From Pseudopedobacter sp035496935 (lineage in GTDB: Bacteria > Bacteroidota > Bacteroidia > Sphingobacteriales > Sphingobacteriaceae), in the NCBI GenBank assembly GCA_035496935.1, contig DATJED010000010.1:434001-498000 (forward strand): a DNA stretch of 64,000 nucleotides, given 5' to 3'. The stretch's first letter is position 1; the number at the start of each line of letters is the position of its first letter. Below, piece after piece: positions 24,981 through 34,127 of the stretch. Position numbers and translations under genes: made by a program. The notes under the pieces were generated by a model. That model was not told the DNA's origin. It made no database searches and worked only from the letters and a program-made list of their open reading frames with translations.

Positions 24981-26717
24981 ATGAAAACAATATATAAAAA
25001 GTATATAATAGGGCTGTTTATTTCATTAGCTGCTATGCAGTATAGTTGTAATAAAGCACTAGATTTAGATCCATTAGATAAAATTGGCGATGGTAATTTT
25101 TGGAAAACACCAAGCGATTTTAAGTTGTTTGCCAATCAATTCTATAGTTGGGAAAGAGATTTCAGTAGCTCCGTTTACGATGCGCCACATAGTGATAGAA
25201 GGTCGGACTTAATTACTTCTACCAATGCAAATGTTTTTGCAAATGGTACCAATACCATTCCAGCAACGGATGGAACTTATTCCGGTACCTTTTCAAAAAT
25301 AAGATTAATAAACACATTATTAGCAAAGGCACAAGGTTACGGAAAACCCGAAGAAATAGCTCAGTACGTAGCAGAAGCTAAATTCTTTAGAGCTTATGTT
25401 TATTTTGATTTGTTACAGCTTTTCGGAGATGCTCCAATTGTTGATAAGCTTTTAGATGTTAATGATCCTCAATTATATGGACCACGAAACGATAGGGGCG
25501 AGGTTGCAGATTTTATAATTGCTGACTTGCAAGCCGCTATTCCAGACTTGCCATTACAAAGTAAAGTTACAGAAGCTGGTCGTTTAACTAAAGGCGCTGC
25601 TCAAGCATTCTTATCAAGAGTTGCCTTGTTTGAGGGTACATGGCAAGAATTTAGAAATAACACACAAAGAGGTAAAGATTTGTTAGGTATTGCAGCAGAA
25701 GCAGCCAAAGATGTTATCACTAGTAATGAGTATGCTTTATTTAAACCGGCATCACTTGGAGATTCTGCTCAGAAATACCTTTTTATTTTAGAGGATACTA
25801 AATCTAACCCTGCAGGCTTAAAAAAATCAGATAATAAGGAGTATATCTTCAGCAATCGCCATGATGAGGTAATTAAGCCAATAGGTGTAAATATCACTCA
25901 AGAAACCTTTGCAAACGTTCAATGGGTGGCCAGAAAATTCGCTAATTTGTATCTAAGCAGTAACGGCTTGCCTATAGATAATCCAAATAACACACAGTTT
26001 CAAGGGTATAGCACCATGAACTCTGAGTTCCAGAACCGTGATAATCGTATGCGCTATACGTTGATGCCTGCAAATAAAGCATACTGGAGAAATACAAGTC
26101 CTCGTGTTACTTGGTTAAATGACGCTGCTGATCTAGCTTCGGCTGCTTTTACTTCATTTCAACCTACATACGGCAGCGGTTACCATAACCAGAAATGGGC
26201 TGCCGAAAGAGCGGTGCCAGATAGATCAGAAGGCTATGATTATCCAATTATCCGTTATGCGGAAGTACTATTGAATTATGCAGAAGCAATTTATGAACGT
26301 GACGGAGCAATCTCAGATGCCGATTTAGATATCTCGTTAAACCTAGTACGCAGAAGAATAAATACGAATATGCCTAAATTAAGTAATGCCTTTGTAACCG
26401 CAAATGGTTTAAACATGCAAACCGAAATTAGAAGAGAACGTACTATAGAATTATTTAATGAAGGTTTTAGAATTGATGATTTAAAAAGATGGAAAACGGC
26501 CGAAGTTGAAATGCCAAAAGATGTACTGGGTATTAAATGGACAGGTACAGAGTTCCAGACAAAGTGGAGTAACGTAACTAAGCCAAAAAATAGCGATGGT
26601 GTATTAATAATGGAAACCGGACGTGTTTGGAATGATAGGAATTATCTATACCCGCTACCATTAGATCAGTTAACATTAAATCCGAAGCTTGGACAAAATC
26701 CAAATTGGGGCAATTAA
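24981..26717 (+). CDS. susD: SusD/RagB family outer-membrane lipoprotein
   Basis: 578 residues with a lipobox (AMQYSCNKALDL). The SusD-like N-terminal TPR domain includes AKFFRAYVYFDLLQLFGDAP. The C-terminal RagB/SusD domain includes YPIIRYAEVLLNYAEAI, EIRRERTIELFNEGFRIDDL and the usual end YPLPLDQLTLNPKLGQNPNW. It forms the lid over the SusC channel and binds the incoming glycan at the cell surface. It is co-transcribed with susC, 10 bases downstream. Confidence 0.97.
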   Translation: MKTIYKKYIIGLFISLAAMQYSCNKALDLDPLDKIGDGNFWKTPSDFKLFANQFYSWERDFSSSVYDAPHSDRRSDLITSTNANVFANGTNTIPATDGTYSGTFSKIRLINTLLAKAQGYGKPEEIAQYVAEAKFFRAYVYFDLLQLFGDAPIVDKLLDVNDPQLYGPRNDRGEVADFIIADLQAAIPDLPLQSKVTEAGRLTKGAAQAFLSRVALFEGTWQEFRNNTQRGKDLLGIAAEAAKDVITSNEYALFKPASLGDSAQKYLFILEDTKSNPAGLKKSDNKEYIFSNRHDEVIKPIGVNITQETFANVQWVARKFANLYLSSNGLPIDNPNNTQFQGYSTMNSEFQNRDNRMRYTLMPANKAYWRNTSPRVTWLNDAADLASAAFTSFQPTYGSGYHNQKWAAERAVPDRSEGYDYPIIRYAEVLLNYAEAIYERDGAISDADLDISLNLVRRRINTNMPKLSNAFVTANGLNMQTEIRRERTIELFNEGFRIDDLKRWKTAEVEMPKDVLGIKWTGTEFQTKWSNVTKPKNSDGVLIMETGRVWNDRNYLYPLPLDQLTLNPKLGQNPNWGN

Positions 26718-26723
26718 TATAAC

Positions 26724-26748
26724 AACCCTTTAGATATTCTAAAGGGTT
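26724..26748 (+). terminator. Hairpin after susD (attenuator or RNA-stabilising)
   Basis: AACCCTTTAGA and TCTAAAGGGTT form an 11-bp perfect stem with a 3-base loop just after the susD stop. There is no good T run, so partial termination or 3'-end protection of the susCD message is likelier than full termination. Confidence 0.6.
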
Positions 26749-26787
26749 CAATTAGCATTATTATATCTAAACTTTAAATTAAGTTTT

Positions 26788-28191
26788 ATGAAAATCTTTA
26801 ATAAAGAAAATCAAATTAAGCTATGCTTGATGTTTTCATTCCTCACATTCGCTCTCGTTTCTTGCGAAGATTCAATGGTAGAACAAATAGCAACAAAACG
26901 TATATTGGTAAGCCAGTTACAAATTAAAACTACACCAGAATTGCCTTTACTAGTAGGTAAAGATAGCTTGTTGAATTTTACAGCTAGTCCTGATGCACCT
27001 ACCAACGGAGAACTGATTTGGAAAAGCGACAACGAGGCAGTTGCTACTGTAACTCAAGATGGTAAAATTTCTGCGGTTTCAGTGGGGACAGCGGTAGTGA
27101 GTGTAAGTTCTACAGATGGAGGAGCCAGATCAGCTTCTGTTACCGTGAAAGTTATAGATCATATTGATTTTATTAGTGATATTACTTTAGGTGTTAGTAG
27201 CCATGAAATTTTTGAAGGAGAAACTTTAACAGTCACTCCAACAATTACACCTGCTAATGCTACGTATAAAACTTTAAAATGGACTAGTAGCAATCCAGCT
27301 ATTGCTAAAGTATCCGAAAACGGAGTGGTAACTGGCATATCAAAAGGAAATGTTGTAATCACAGCATCAGCAACAGATGGTAGCGGTAAAAGCAAATCGG
27401 CCAATATTACGGTAAAAGAAGTAATACCGGTTACTGATATTAGTATTACAACAGTAGCATCAGAAACATTGGCAATTGGAGAAACATTTCCAGTTTCATA
27501 CAATCTGGTGCCTTCAAATGCAACCGTACAATCTTTAATCTGGACATCAAATAATGCTGCAGTAGCAACTGTTTCTGATGCAGGCGTAGTCACAGGTATT
27601 GCAGATGGTCAAGCAACTATTTCTGTTACTGCTAAAAACAATTCTAGTATAAAATCCTCGATTACGGTAGTGGTTGAAGCCGGAAAAATTAACGATACGT
27701 TTAATGGAACTTCAACTGTTTGGAAAACTGCTACGTCTGGATCTTCATTTGTTTTAGCTAACGGATTGTTCAATGCCACAATGGCTGTACAAAGTGCTGG
27801 CCCACCAATTAAGTACAGGGGAGATTTCCAAAGAACTGGGGGGGCTATTTTACATGCAGGTAAGTATCCTATTATCGCATTTAAATTTAATAGACCAAAC
27901 GGTACGGGTAACGTGATTTTTGATACAAATAATGGTTCTTATCTAAACGGAAACAATAAACTAACCACTATTACCGGGAAAGACGGCATCCAAGTCCACT
28001 ATGCAGATTTAAGCACAGGCACTTTTGGTGGCAGTGCAGTAAAATTATCTACAACCACGGCAACCACTTTAACCACCTTCCAGCTGAAAATTGCGGACTT
28101 TGTTTTAGCCACTGGAGACAATCATTACGAAGTTTATTGGGTTAAATCATTTAAATCTTTAACAGAATTAGAAGCTTATATCAATAAATAA
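26788..28191 (+). CDS. Probable surface glycan-binding lipoprotein: BIG2 Ig-like repeats plus DUF4979-type domain
   Basis: 467 residues with a lipobox (FALVSCEDS). Three Ig-like group 2 repeats follow (residues about 38-120, 125-210, 212-295), each with the pattern LIWKSDNEAVATVTQDGKIS / VVSVSS. The C-terminal domain (about 297-467: GTSTVWKTATSGSSFVLAN, IKYRGDFQRTGGAILHAGKY, YEVYWVKSFKSLTELEAYI) closely matches the N-terminal domain of the protein at 29593. The order susC-susD-BIG2 lipoprotein is typical of surface glycan-binding proteins, with the Ig stalk holding the binding domain away from the membrane. Binding itself is inferred. Confidence 0.8.
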   Translation: MKIFNKENQIKLCLMFSFLTFALVSCEDSMVEQIATKRILVSQLQIKTTPELPLLVGKDSLLNFTASPDAPTNGELIWKSDNEAVATVTQDGKISAVSVGTAVVSVSSTDGGARSASVTVKVIDHIDFISDITLGVSSHEIFEGETLTVTPTITPANATYKTLKWTSSNPAIAKVSENGVVTGISKGNVVITASATDGSGKSKSANITVKEVIPVTDISITTVASETLAIGETFPVSYNLVPSNATVQSLIWTSNNAAVATVSDAGVVTGIADGQATISVTAKNNSSIKSSITVVVEAGKINDTFNGTSTVWKTATSGSSFVLANGLFNATMAVQSAGPPIKYRGDFQRTGGAILHAGKYPIIAFKFNRPNGTGNVIFDTNNGSYLNGNNKLTTITGKDGIQVHYADLSTGTFGGSAVKLSTTTATTLTTFQLKIADFVLATGDNHYEVYWVKSFKSLTELEAYINK

Positions 28192-28236
28192 CAAGCTTGT
28201 TGTACTTAACCAACTGGCTTTAAAATAAATAAAATC

Positions 28237-29487
28237 ATGAAGTTTCAGCTATTTAAAAAAACTACGGGCTCTCTATTGTTAGCAATCTGCTTAATTTCCT
28301 GTAGTAAAAGTAAGGGTTCAGGCGGAGAGGTCATTGTCGATCCAGATCCTACTCCAACAGAAACTATTACATTAAACCACCCTTGTATGTTACATACCGC
28401 AGAGGATTTTGCGTTTGTAAAAACCAAAGTAAATGCAAATGCGCAACCGTGGAAGGCAGGATATGATGTATTGGCAGCAAGTAGCTATGCAAATGCAAAC
28501 TATAATCCAAGCCCGGTTATTAAATTGGTGCGTGGCGGGGGCTCTAGAGAAGAGCCAGATCCTGATAATTATGGAAGCGCTTATAGAGACGTAGCGGCAG
28601 CTTACCAGTTGGCCCTAAGATGGAAAATTACGGGAGATGATTCATATGCGGCTAAAGCTGTATCCATTTTGAATGCATGGGCAAACACTTGCACAAGTAT
28701 CACCGGCGACTCAAATAAATTTTTGGCTTCAGGTATTTATGGATATCAGTTTGCTAATGCAGCCGAAATCTTAAGAGATTATAGTGGCTGGAATGCGACA
28801 GATTTTACAAAGTTTAAAACTTGGATGGTCAATTTATGGTATCCGTTAGCTTTGGATTTTTTGGAAAGGCACAACGGAACCTGCGATTCTCATTACTGGG
28901 CTAATTGGGATATTGCTAATATGAATACGGTTTTGGCAATAGGAATATTAACAGATGACAAAAGTAAGATCAACTTTGCTATCCAGTACTTTAAAAAAGG
29001 CGTTGGCTCAGGCAATATAGATCATGCGGTAGCTTTTCGTCATAATGTTAACGGAGAAGATTTGGGCCAGTGTCAAGAATCTGGTAGAGATCAGGGGCAT
29101 GCAACCTTGGTAATTTCTTTATTTGGCTCTTTTTGCCAAATGGCTTATAATGTAGGTGTTGATTTATTTGCTTATGAAAATAACAAGGTACTTTCTATGT
29201 GCGAGTATGTAGCAAAGTATAATGTAAATATGGCCTACTCGGTTCCGTACACCCCCTATAAAAATTGTGATGCGCCAGAACAAACAGTTATCTCGACAGA
29301 CCAGAGAGGGACAATAAGACCTTCATGGGAGTTAATATATAACCATTATAAAGCTAAAGGTGTTGCTGCAAAATATTCTCAGGAATTTGCGGAAAAAGTA
29401 AGACCCGAAGGAGGAGGCGGAAATTACGGACCCAACAGCGGCGGTTTTGATCAGCTTGGTTTCGGTACGTTAATGTACAGTAAATAA
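28237..29487 (+). CDS. Second alginate lyase-like lipoprotein (PL5/PL38 type)
   Basis: 416 residues with a lipobox (LISCSKSK) and a linker rich in Asp, Pro and Thr (VIVDPDPTPTETI). The alpha-toroid pattern resembles the protein at 19445: YRDVAAAYQLALRWKITGDD, SGIYGYQFANAAEILRDYSG, CDSHYWANWDIANMNTVLA, CQESGRDQGHATLVISLFG. The SGRDQxH motif is shared. It probably cleaves the uronic acid-containing backbone at the surface or in the periplasm, producing unsaturated ends for the GH88 enzyme downstream. The two lyases differ enough that they may cut different linkages. A terminator-like hairpin follows. Confidence 0.75.
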   Translation: MKFQLFKKTTGSLLLAICLISCSKSKGSGGEVIVDPDPTPTETITLNHPCMLHTAEDFAFVKTKVNANAQPWKAGYDVLAASSYANANYNPSPVIKLVRGGGSREEPDPDNYGSAYRDVAAAYQLALRWKITGDDSYAAKAVSILNAWANTCTSITGDSNKFLASGIYGYQFANAAEILRDYSGWNATDFTKFKTWMVNLWYPLALDFLERHNGTCDSHYWANWDIANMNTVLAIGILTDDKSKINFAIQYFKKGVGSGNIDHAVAFRHNVNGEDLGQCQESGRDQGHATLVISLFGSFCQMAYNVGVDLFAYENNKVLSMCEYVAKYNVNMAYSVPYTPYKNCDAPEQTVISTDQRGTIRPSWELIYNHYKAKGVAAKYSQEFAEKVRPEGGGGNYGPNSGGFDQLGFGTLMYSK

Positions 29488-29490
29488 TTT

Positions 29491-29557
29491 TAAGGCTTTA
29501 CAAAGCGGTTAAAATCAGAAAACTAAGCGCTTTGTTTAGCCTTAAATTTTTTTTTAT
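29491..29557 (+). terminator. Terminator after the second lyase gene
   Basis: Arms at 29491-29507 and 29528-29544 pair over 17 positions with two mismatches (TAAGGCT..ACAAAGCG), followed by a run of nine or more T. Confidence 0.75.
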
Positions 29558-29592
29558 AAACACATATTTTTTAAATTCTAAAAATTAAAAAG

Positions 29593-30810
29593 ATGAAAAA
29601 TTTTTACAAATTATCAAAATTGGCAATAATCTGTGTCGTTATTGCTTTAACATCATCTAAAGACACTACTGCTCAAACAGTAGTATATGGTCCTCATATA
29701 CAAGATGCTTTTAGTGGGAATCCGGGAAGTCTCTATACTTGGGATGTAGTTACTTCGGGAGCCTTAAAATCACAAGATAACACAACCGGTTTACTTACGG
29801 TTACAACCGCTTTACAATCAGGTACTACCACTATTAACTCTGTTATTTACAATAAGTTCAGAGGGGACATTAAGAAGACCGGTGTATCAGCAACAAATTT
29901 ATTGCAACTAGACCCGAGTCAATACCCCATTGTGGCCATAAAAATGAGTTTACCTTCAACGGTTCAAACAAACATAACATTTGATACAAATTTAGGAAGT
30001 TTTGGTAATGGTAGTAACAAATATACAGGAGTTGTAAATACTACTGATGGTAGAAATGTGTACTACTATGATTTAAGTGCTGCGAGTAAATATTTTGGAT
30101 CAGGAACTACTAATCCAACTAATGTAACAAATAATCTTAGTACATTCCAGTTCAAGGTGGCAGATGTGTTATCTACAGAAACCTCTAATGCAACAGCCCC
30201 AACTTACCAAGTAGACTGGATTCAAACTTTTGCTTCAGTAGCAGACTTAATGGTTGCGGTTAGTAGTGTTTTGCCTGTAAACTTAACAAGCTATAATGCA
30301 TCTTTACAATCATCAGGTAATGTTTCATTAACCTGGAATGTAAGTTCAGAGCAAAATAACAGCTATTTTTTAGTTGAACGTAAAGACGATAATAATGATT
30401 TTACAGAGATCGGTAAAATATCATCTAAAGGTAATGGTGCTTCTACTTATTATTTTAATGACAATAGTGCTTCATCAGGTAAAAATTATTACCGTTTAAG
30501 CCAAGTAGATAACGATGGAACTAAAACTGAATTAGGCGTAAAAGCTGTTGATATTACGCTTAACAAAACAAAAGGATTAAGTGTTTTTCCAAATCCTATA
30601 ACTGGTAATGATTTTTCTTTCACTTATGCCACCTCAAATAATGAGGTTTCTGTGAGAATTTCAGATACATCAGGAAAGGTTGTTTTTTCAAATCAAGTAC
30701 ATTCAAATTCTGCAGGAGCTTATCGTGTTAATTTGTTGAATAAACTTCCTCAAGGAATTTATTTATTGAATGTGAATAATGAAGCAACACAAAAAATTGT
30801 TGTTAAATAA
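29593..30810 (+). CDS. T9SS-sorted protein with DUF4979-type glycan-binding-like domain
   Basis: 405 residues. The signal peptide ends near TTAQT. Residues about 28-220 repeat the C-terminal domain of the BIG2 lipoprotein (SLYTWDVVTSGALKSQDN, YNKFRGDIKKTGVSA, QVDWIQTFASVADLMVAV). An Ig/FN3-like segment follows (LPVNLTSYNASLQSSGNVSL, YFLVERKDDNNDFTEIGKI), then a type A T9SS sorting domain (SVFPNPITGNDFSF ... LPQGIYLLNVNNE). The same module is thus delivered to the surface by two routes, lipoprotein and T9SS. It probably binds the PUL substrate; no catalytic motif was seen. Confidence 0.8.
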   Translation: MKNFYKLSKLAIICVVIALTSSKDTTAQTVVYGPHIQDAFSGNPGSLYTWDVVTSGALKSQDNTTGLLTVTTALQSGTTTINSVIYNKFRGDIKKTGVSATNLLQLDPSQYPIVAIKMSLPSTVQTNITFDTNLGSFGNGSNKYTGVVNTTDGRNVYYYDLSAASKYFGSGTTNPTNVTNNLSTFQFKVADVLSTETSNATAPTYQVDWIQTFASVADLMVAVSSVLPVNLTSYNASLQSSGNVSLTWNVSSEQNNSYFLVERKDDNNDFTEIGKISSKGNGASTYYFNDNSASSGKNYYRLSQVDNDGTKTELGVKAVDITLNKTKGLSVFPNPITGNDFSFTYATSNNEVSVRISDTSGKVVFSNQVHSNSAGAYRVNLLNKLPQGIYLLNVNNEATQKIVVK

Positions 30811-30828
30811 TTACTAATAAGATAAGAT

Positions 30829-30860
30829 AAACGACGTGGGTATGAAATCTTACGTCGTTT
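30829..30860 (+). terminator. Hairpin after the T9SS protein gene
   Basis: AAACGACGT and ACGTCGTTT form a 9-bp stem with a 14-base loop, followed by a T-rich but interrupted stretch. Confidence 0.6.
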
Positions 30861-30983
30861 GTCATTTGTATATAAAGTTCAATTTTTACCCAAACTGATT
30901 TTTTGAATAAAACTTAGCAGGATTTAAATCCAAGAGAAGTTTTTTATAAAACCATATTTTTTGTGAGTACCAAATACCAAACA

Positions 30984-32195
30984 ATGATTAAGTTAAACAG
31001 GTTATTATTAGTATTGTCAATTTCAGGATTGTTGCTTTCCTGCTCCAAAAAGGCAAGTATAAATAATAGTTTAGTTTACAGTGTTAATCAATTAAAAAAA
31101 ATCCTGTCTTCACTTCCCGCAGATACTCCAAACATTCCGAGAAGCATAAAAGATAGTTTAGGTAATTGGAGTTACGTAAATTATAAAGACTGGACAAGTG
31201 GTTTTTGGGGAGGTGAGCTATGGTATGCTTATGAGTTTACTAAAGACAAGAAATTTGAGCAAGATGCCGAGCGTTTTACCTCACAATTGTATCCATTATC
31301 TGTTTCTCCAGCTTTTGATCACGATTTAGGTTTTCAGGTATTCAATAGTTACGGAAACGGATATCGCTTAACTAAAAACGAGGCTTATAAAAAAGTTATA
31401 CTAAATGCAGCCGATACTTTGGCTACACTTTTTAACCCAAAAGTTGGAACCATATTATCATGGCCACGCCCGGTGCCAAATATGGAATGGCCACAGCACA
31501 ACACCATTATTGATAATATGATTAACCTAGAATTGCTGTTTTGGGCAGCAAAAAATGGAGGTGGTCAACATCTTTATGATATAGCGTTAAGTCATGCAAA
31601 AACCACTATGAAAAACCATTTCAGACCTGATTATAGTTCATATCATGTGGTAATTTACGATAAAGAAACAGGTAAGAAAATTAAAGCAGTTACCCATCAA
31701 GGTTATTCAGATAGTAGTATGTGGGCTAGGGGACAATCATGGGCTATTTATGGCTTTACCATGTGTTACCGCTTTACCAAAGATCCTCAGTTTTTAGATT
31801 TTGCACAAAAAGTAAGTGATGTTTATTTGGCTAGATTGCCAAAAGATAAAATTCCTTATTGGGATTTTGACGACCCTGCCATTCCCAACACCCCACGCGA
31901 TGCCTCGGCAGCGGCAATAACTGCCTCAGGTTTGTTAGAACTTTCCACTTTTGTAAAAGATAAAACTAAAGCCGAGGCTTATAGAAAGGATGCAGAAACG
32001 ATGCTTAAAGAACTTTCATCAGAAAGATACAAAAGTGGAACTAAAAACACCGCCTTGATTATGCATGTAACTGGCCATAAACCTAATAACTCAGAGGTGG
32101 ATACCTCCATCAATTATGGCGATTATTACTACATGGAAGCATTGTTGAGGTTAAAAAAATTACAAGAAGGAAAAAGCATTTACAATAACTTATGA
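30984..32195 (+). CDS. GH88 unsaturated glucuronyl hydrolase, lipoprotein
   Basis: 403 residues from ATG 30984. A GTG seven codons upstream keeps the frame open, but ATG 30984 gives a proper lipoprotein signal (MIKLNRLLLV...GLLLSCSKK). The (alpha/alpha)6 barrel shows SGFWGGELWYAYEFT, EWPQHNTIIDNMINLELLFW (catalytic Asp in the DNM part) and HQGYSDSSMWARGQSWAIYG. GH88 enzymes remove the 4,5-unsaturated uronic acid left by polysaccharide lyases, so this gene links directly to the three lyase-like proteins of the locus. Its stop overlaps the start of the GH97 gene (ATGA). Confidence 0.93.
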   Translation: MIKLNRLLLVLSISGLLLSCSKKASINNSLVYSVNQLKKILSSLPADTPNIPRSIKDSLGNWSYVNYKDWTSGFWGGELWYAYEFTKDKKFEQDAERFTSQLYPLSVSPAFDHDLGFQVFNSYGNGYRLTKNEAYKKVILNAADTLATLFNPKVGTILSWPRPVPNMEWPQHNTIIDNMINLELLFWAAKNGGGQHLYDIALSHAKTTMKNHFRPDYSSYHVVIYDKETGKKIKAVTHQGYSDSSMWARGQSWAIYGFTMCYRFTKDPQFLDFAQKVSDVYLARLPKDKIPYWDFDDPAIPNTPRDASAAAITASGLLELSTFVKDKTKAEAYRKDAETMLKELSSERYKSGTKNTALIMHVTGHKPNNSEVDTSINYGDYYYMEALLRLKKLQEGKSIYNNL

Positions 32196-34108
32196 GATTA
32201 ATGATCAAAAATAAAATGAGCGTTTGCTTACTAATATTAATTTGTGTTTTAACAATAAATAAACCGGTTAAGTCACAAACAAAAGAAAATGAGCAAACTT
32301 TATATTCTCCTGATAAGAACCTTGAGTTTAAGTTCTATACCCAAAAAGCTGAGGATGAAAACGCCTTTTATTATGAAATAACCTATAAAGGTAAAGAAGT
32401 GATTAAGCCTTCGCAAATGGATTTGCAGTTAGATAACCACATCTCACAAAATGCCATGGCTTTAAAAAATGATGCCCCGGGAAAATGGTTTTCAAAACTA
32501 ATTGTAGCAAGCATAGGTACTTCAAAAAAGGATACTACATGGAAACCTGTTTATGGCGAGAATGCACAGATTAAGGATAATTACCAGGCACTAACCGTCC
32601 ATACTGTTAAATCTGATAATTCCATTTATAAAATGGATATTGAAGTAAGGGCATACAACGAAGGTGTGGCCTTTAGATTTTATTTTCCAGAAAATGAAAA
32701 AGGAACTTATTATAGGATAATTTCAGAAAACACAGAATTTACCTTACCAGCTAATACAAAAGCATGGCATGCAGCTTGGGCACAAGCTCCGTACGAGCTT
32801 TTGCCTTTAAAAAACTGGCCTGATGCTAGCGAACGTCCTCTTACTTTATCATTGAAAAACGGACTTTCAGTTTGTTTGGCAGAAGCACAAATGACAAACT
32901 ACGCCCGTACAAAATATCAGTTGAGTAAGACAAAAGCCAATACTTTAACAACAGTAATGGAAGGTCCGGTCGATTTGATTTCACCTTTTTCTACTCCATG
33001 GCGCTTAATTATGGTAGCAGAGAATATGCCTACCTTGGCTAATCACCAAGAAATATTATTAAACCTTAACGAGCCATCAAAAATAAAAGACGAAAGTTGG
33101 ATAAAGCCAGGTAAGATTATGAGGGTAATGCAGCAGAGTACTAAAGCGGCATTGGAAAATATTGATTTTGCTCAACAACACCATTTACAATATATTTTGT
33201 TCGATTGGAAATGGTACGGTCCAGCTTTTGATTTTAACTCAGATGCCACCACGGTTTCCATTCCTGATTTTGATCTGAAAAAGATTATCAGTTACGGAAA
33301 AGAGAGAGGAATTGGTGTTTGGTTATATGTGAATCAGCAAGCGCTATTAATGCAATCAGACTCGCTTTTTAGAGTTTACCATAAATGGGGAGTTGCCGGC
33401 GTTAAATTCGGTTTTGTACAAGTAGGTTCTCACCGTTGGACAACTTGGATAGAAAAAGCTTTCCAACAGGCAGCTGATAACCAAATAATGGTGAATGTGC
33501 ATGACGAATGGCGCCCAACCGGAGAGCAACGTACTTTGCCAAACATTATGACGGCGGAAGGCATCCGTGGAAATGAAGAAATGCCCAGTGCTACGCATAA
33601 CACAATATTGCCATTTACCAGAATGATGGCTGGGGCAGCGGATTATACCATTTGTTATTATGATCCTCGCATTAAAACAACCCATGCGCATCAGTTGGCA
33701 CTTGCAGCTGTTTACTACAGTCCAATTCAAACACTTTTTTGGTACGATAAGCCAGAACAGTATCATAGAGAACCTGAAATTGAGTTTTTTGAAAAAATTC
33801 CAACAAGTTGGGATGAAAGCAAAATATTGGCAGGTAATCCCGGAGAATATGTATCCACAGCAAGAAAAAGTGGTAAAGAATGGTTTGTGGGAACAATTAC
33901 TAACAATAACGCGAGAACCGTTGATATACCCCTGACTTTTTTAGATAAGAATAAGAAGTATCTGGTCACTATTTATAGTGATGATGATAAAGTAGCTACA
34001 AAAACGAAAGTGAAGTTAAGTACACAAACAGTTTCATCAAAAACAATAATAAGTGCAAAACTTTTACCATCAGGCGGGCAGGCCATGTGGATAAGACCTA
34101 AAGAATAA
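32192..34108 (+). CDS. GH97 glycoside hydrolase (alpha-glucosidase/alpha-galactosidase family)
   Basis: 638 residues with a signal peptide. The N-terminal beta-sandwich (LYSPDKNLEFKFYTQKAED, YYEITYKGKEVIKPSQM), TIM barrel (YILFDWKWYGPAFDF, GIGVWLYVNQQALLM, IMTAEGIRGNEEMP) and C-terminal sandwich are all present. In retaining GH97 enzymes the strand reads VKVDF with a nucleophile Asp. Here it reads VKFGF, so that Asp is Gly, which favours an inverting mechanism. GH97 enzymes cleave alpha-linked glucose or galactose using calcium. The intact copy contrasts with the GH97 pseudogene at 20936. The ATGA overlap with the GH88 gene implies translational coupling. Confidence 0.93.
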   Translation: MRLMIKNKMSVCLLILICVLTINKPVKSQTKENEQTLYSPDKNLEFKFYTQKAEDENAFYYEITYKGKEVIKPSQMDLQLDNHISQNAMALKNDAPGKWFSKLIVASIGTSKKDTTWKPVYGENAQIKDNYQALTVHTVKSDNSIYKMDIEVRAYNEGVAFRFYFPENEKGTYYRIISENTEFTLPANTKAWHAAWAQAPYELLPLKNWPDASERPLTLSLKNGLSVCLAEAQMTNYARTKYQLSKTKANTLTTVMEGPVDLISPFSTPWRLIMVAENMPTLANHQEILLNLNEPSKIKDESWIKPGKIMRVMQQSTKAALENIDFAQQHHLQYILFDWKWYGPAFDFNSDATTVSIPDFDLKKIISYGKERGIGVWLYVNQQALLMQSDSLFRVYHKWGVAGVKFGFVQVGSHRWTTWIEKAFQQAADNQIMVNVHDEWRPTGEQRTLPNIMTAEGIRGNEEMPSATHNTILPFTRMMAGAADYTICYYDPRIKTTHAHQLALAAVYYSPIQTLFWYDKPEQYHREPEIEFFEKIPTSWDESKILAGNPGEYVSTARKSGKEWFVGTITNNNARTVDIPLTFLDKNKKYLVTIYSDDDKVATKTKVKLSTQTVSSKTIISAKLLPSGGQAMWIRPKE

Positions 34109-34127
34109 AATAACGGATAATTACAAA

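Noticed and set aside
26811..27593. Minus-strand frames of 73 and 144 codons under the BIG2 lipoprotein gene
   Set aside because: They are mirror frames of the repetitive Ig-like coding sequence and have no features of their own.
32260..32271. TAAACCGGTTAA, near match to the LacI operator
   Set aside because: It lies inside the coding start of the GH97 gene, which overlaps the GH88 gene, so a promoter there is unlikely. It may be chance, although roadblock regulation cannot be excluded.
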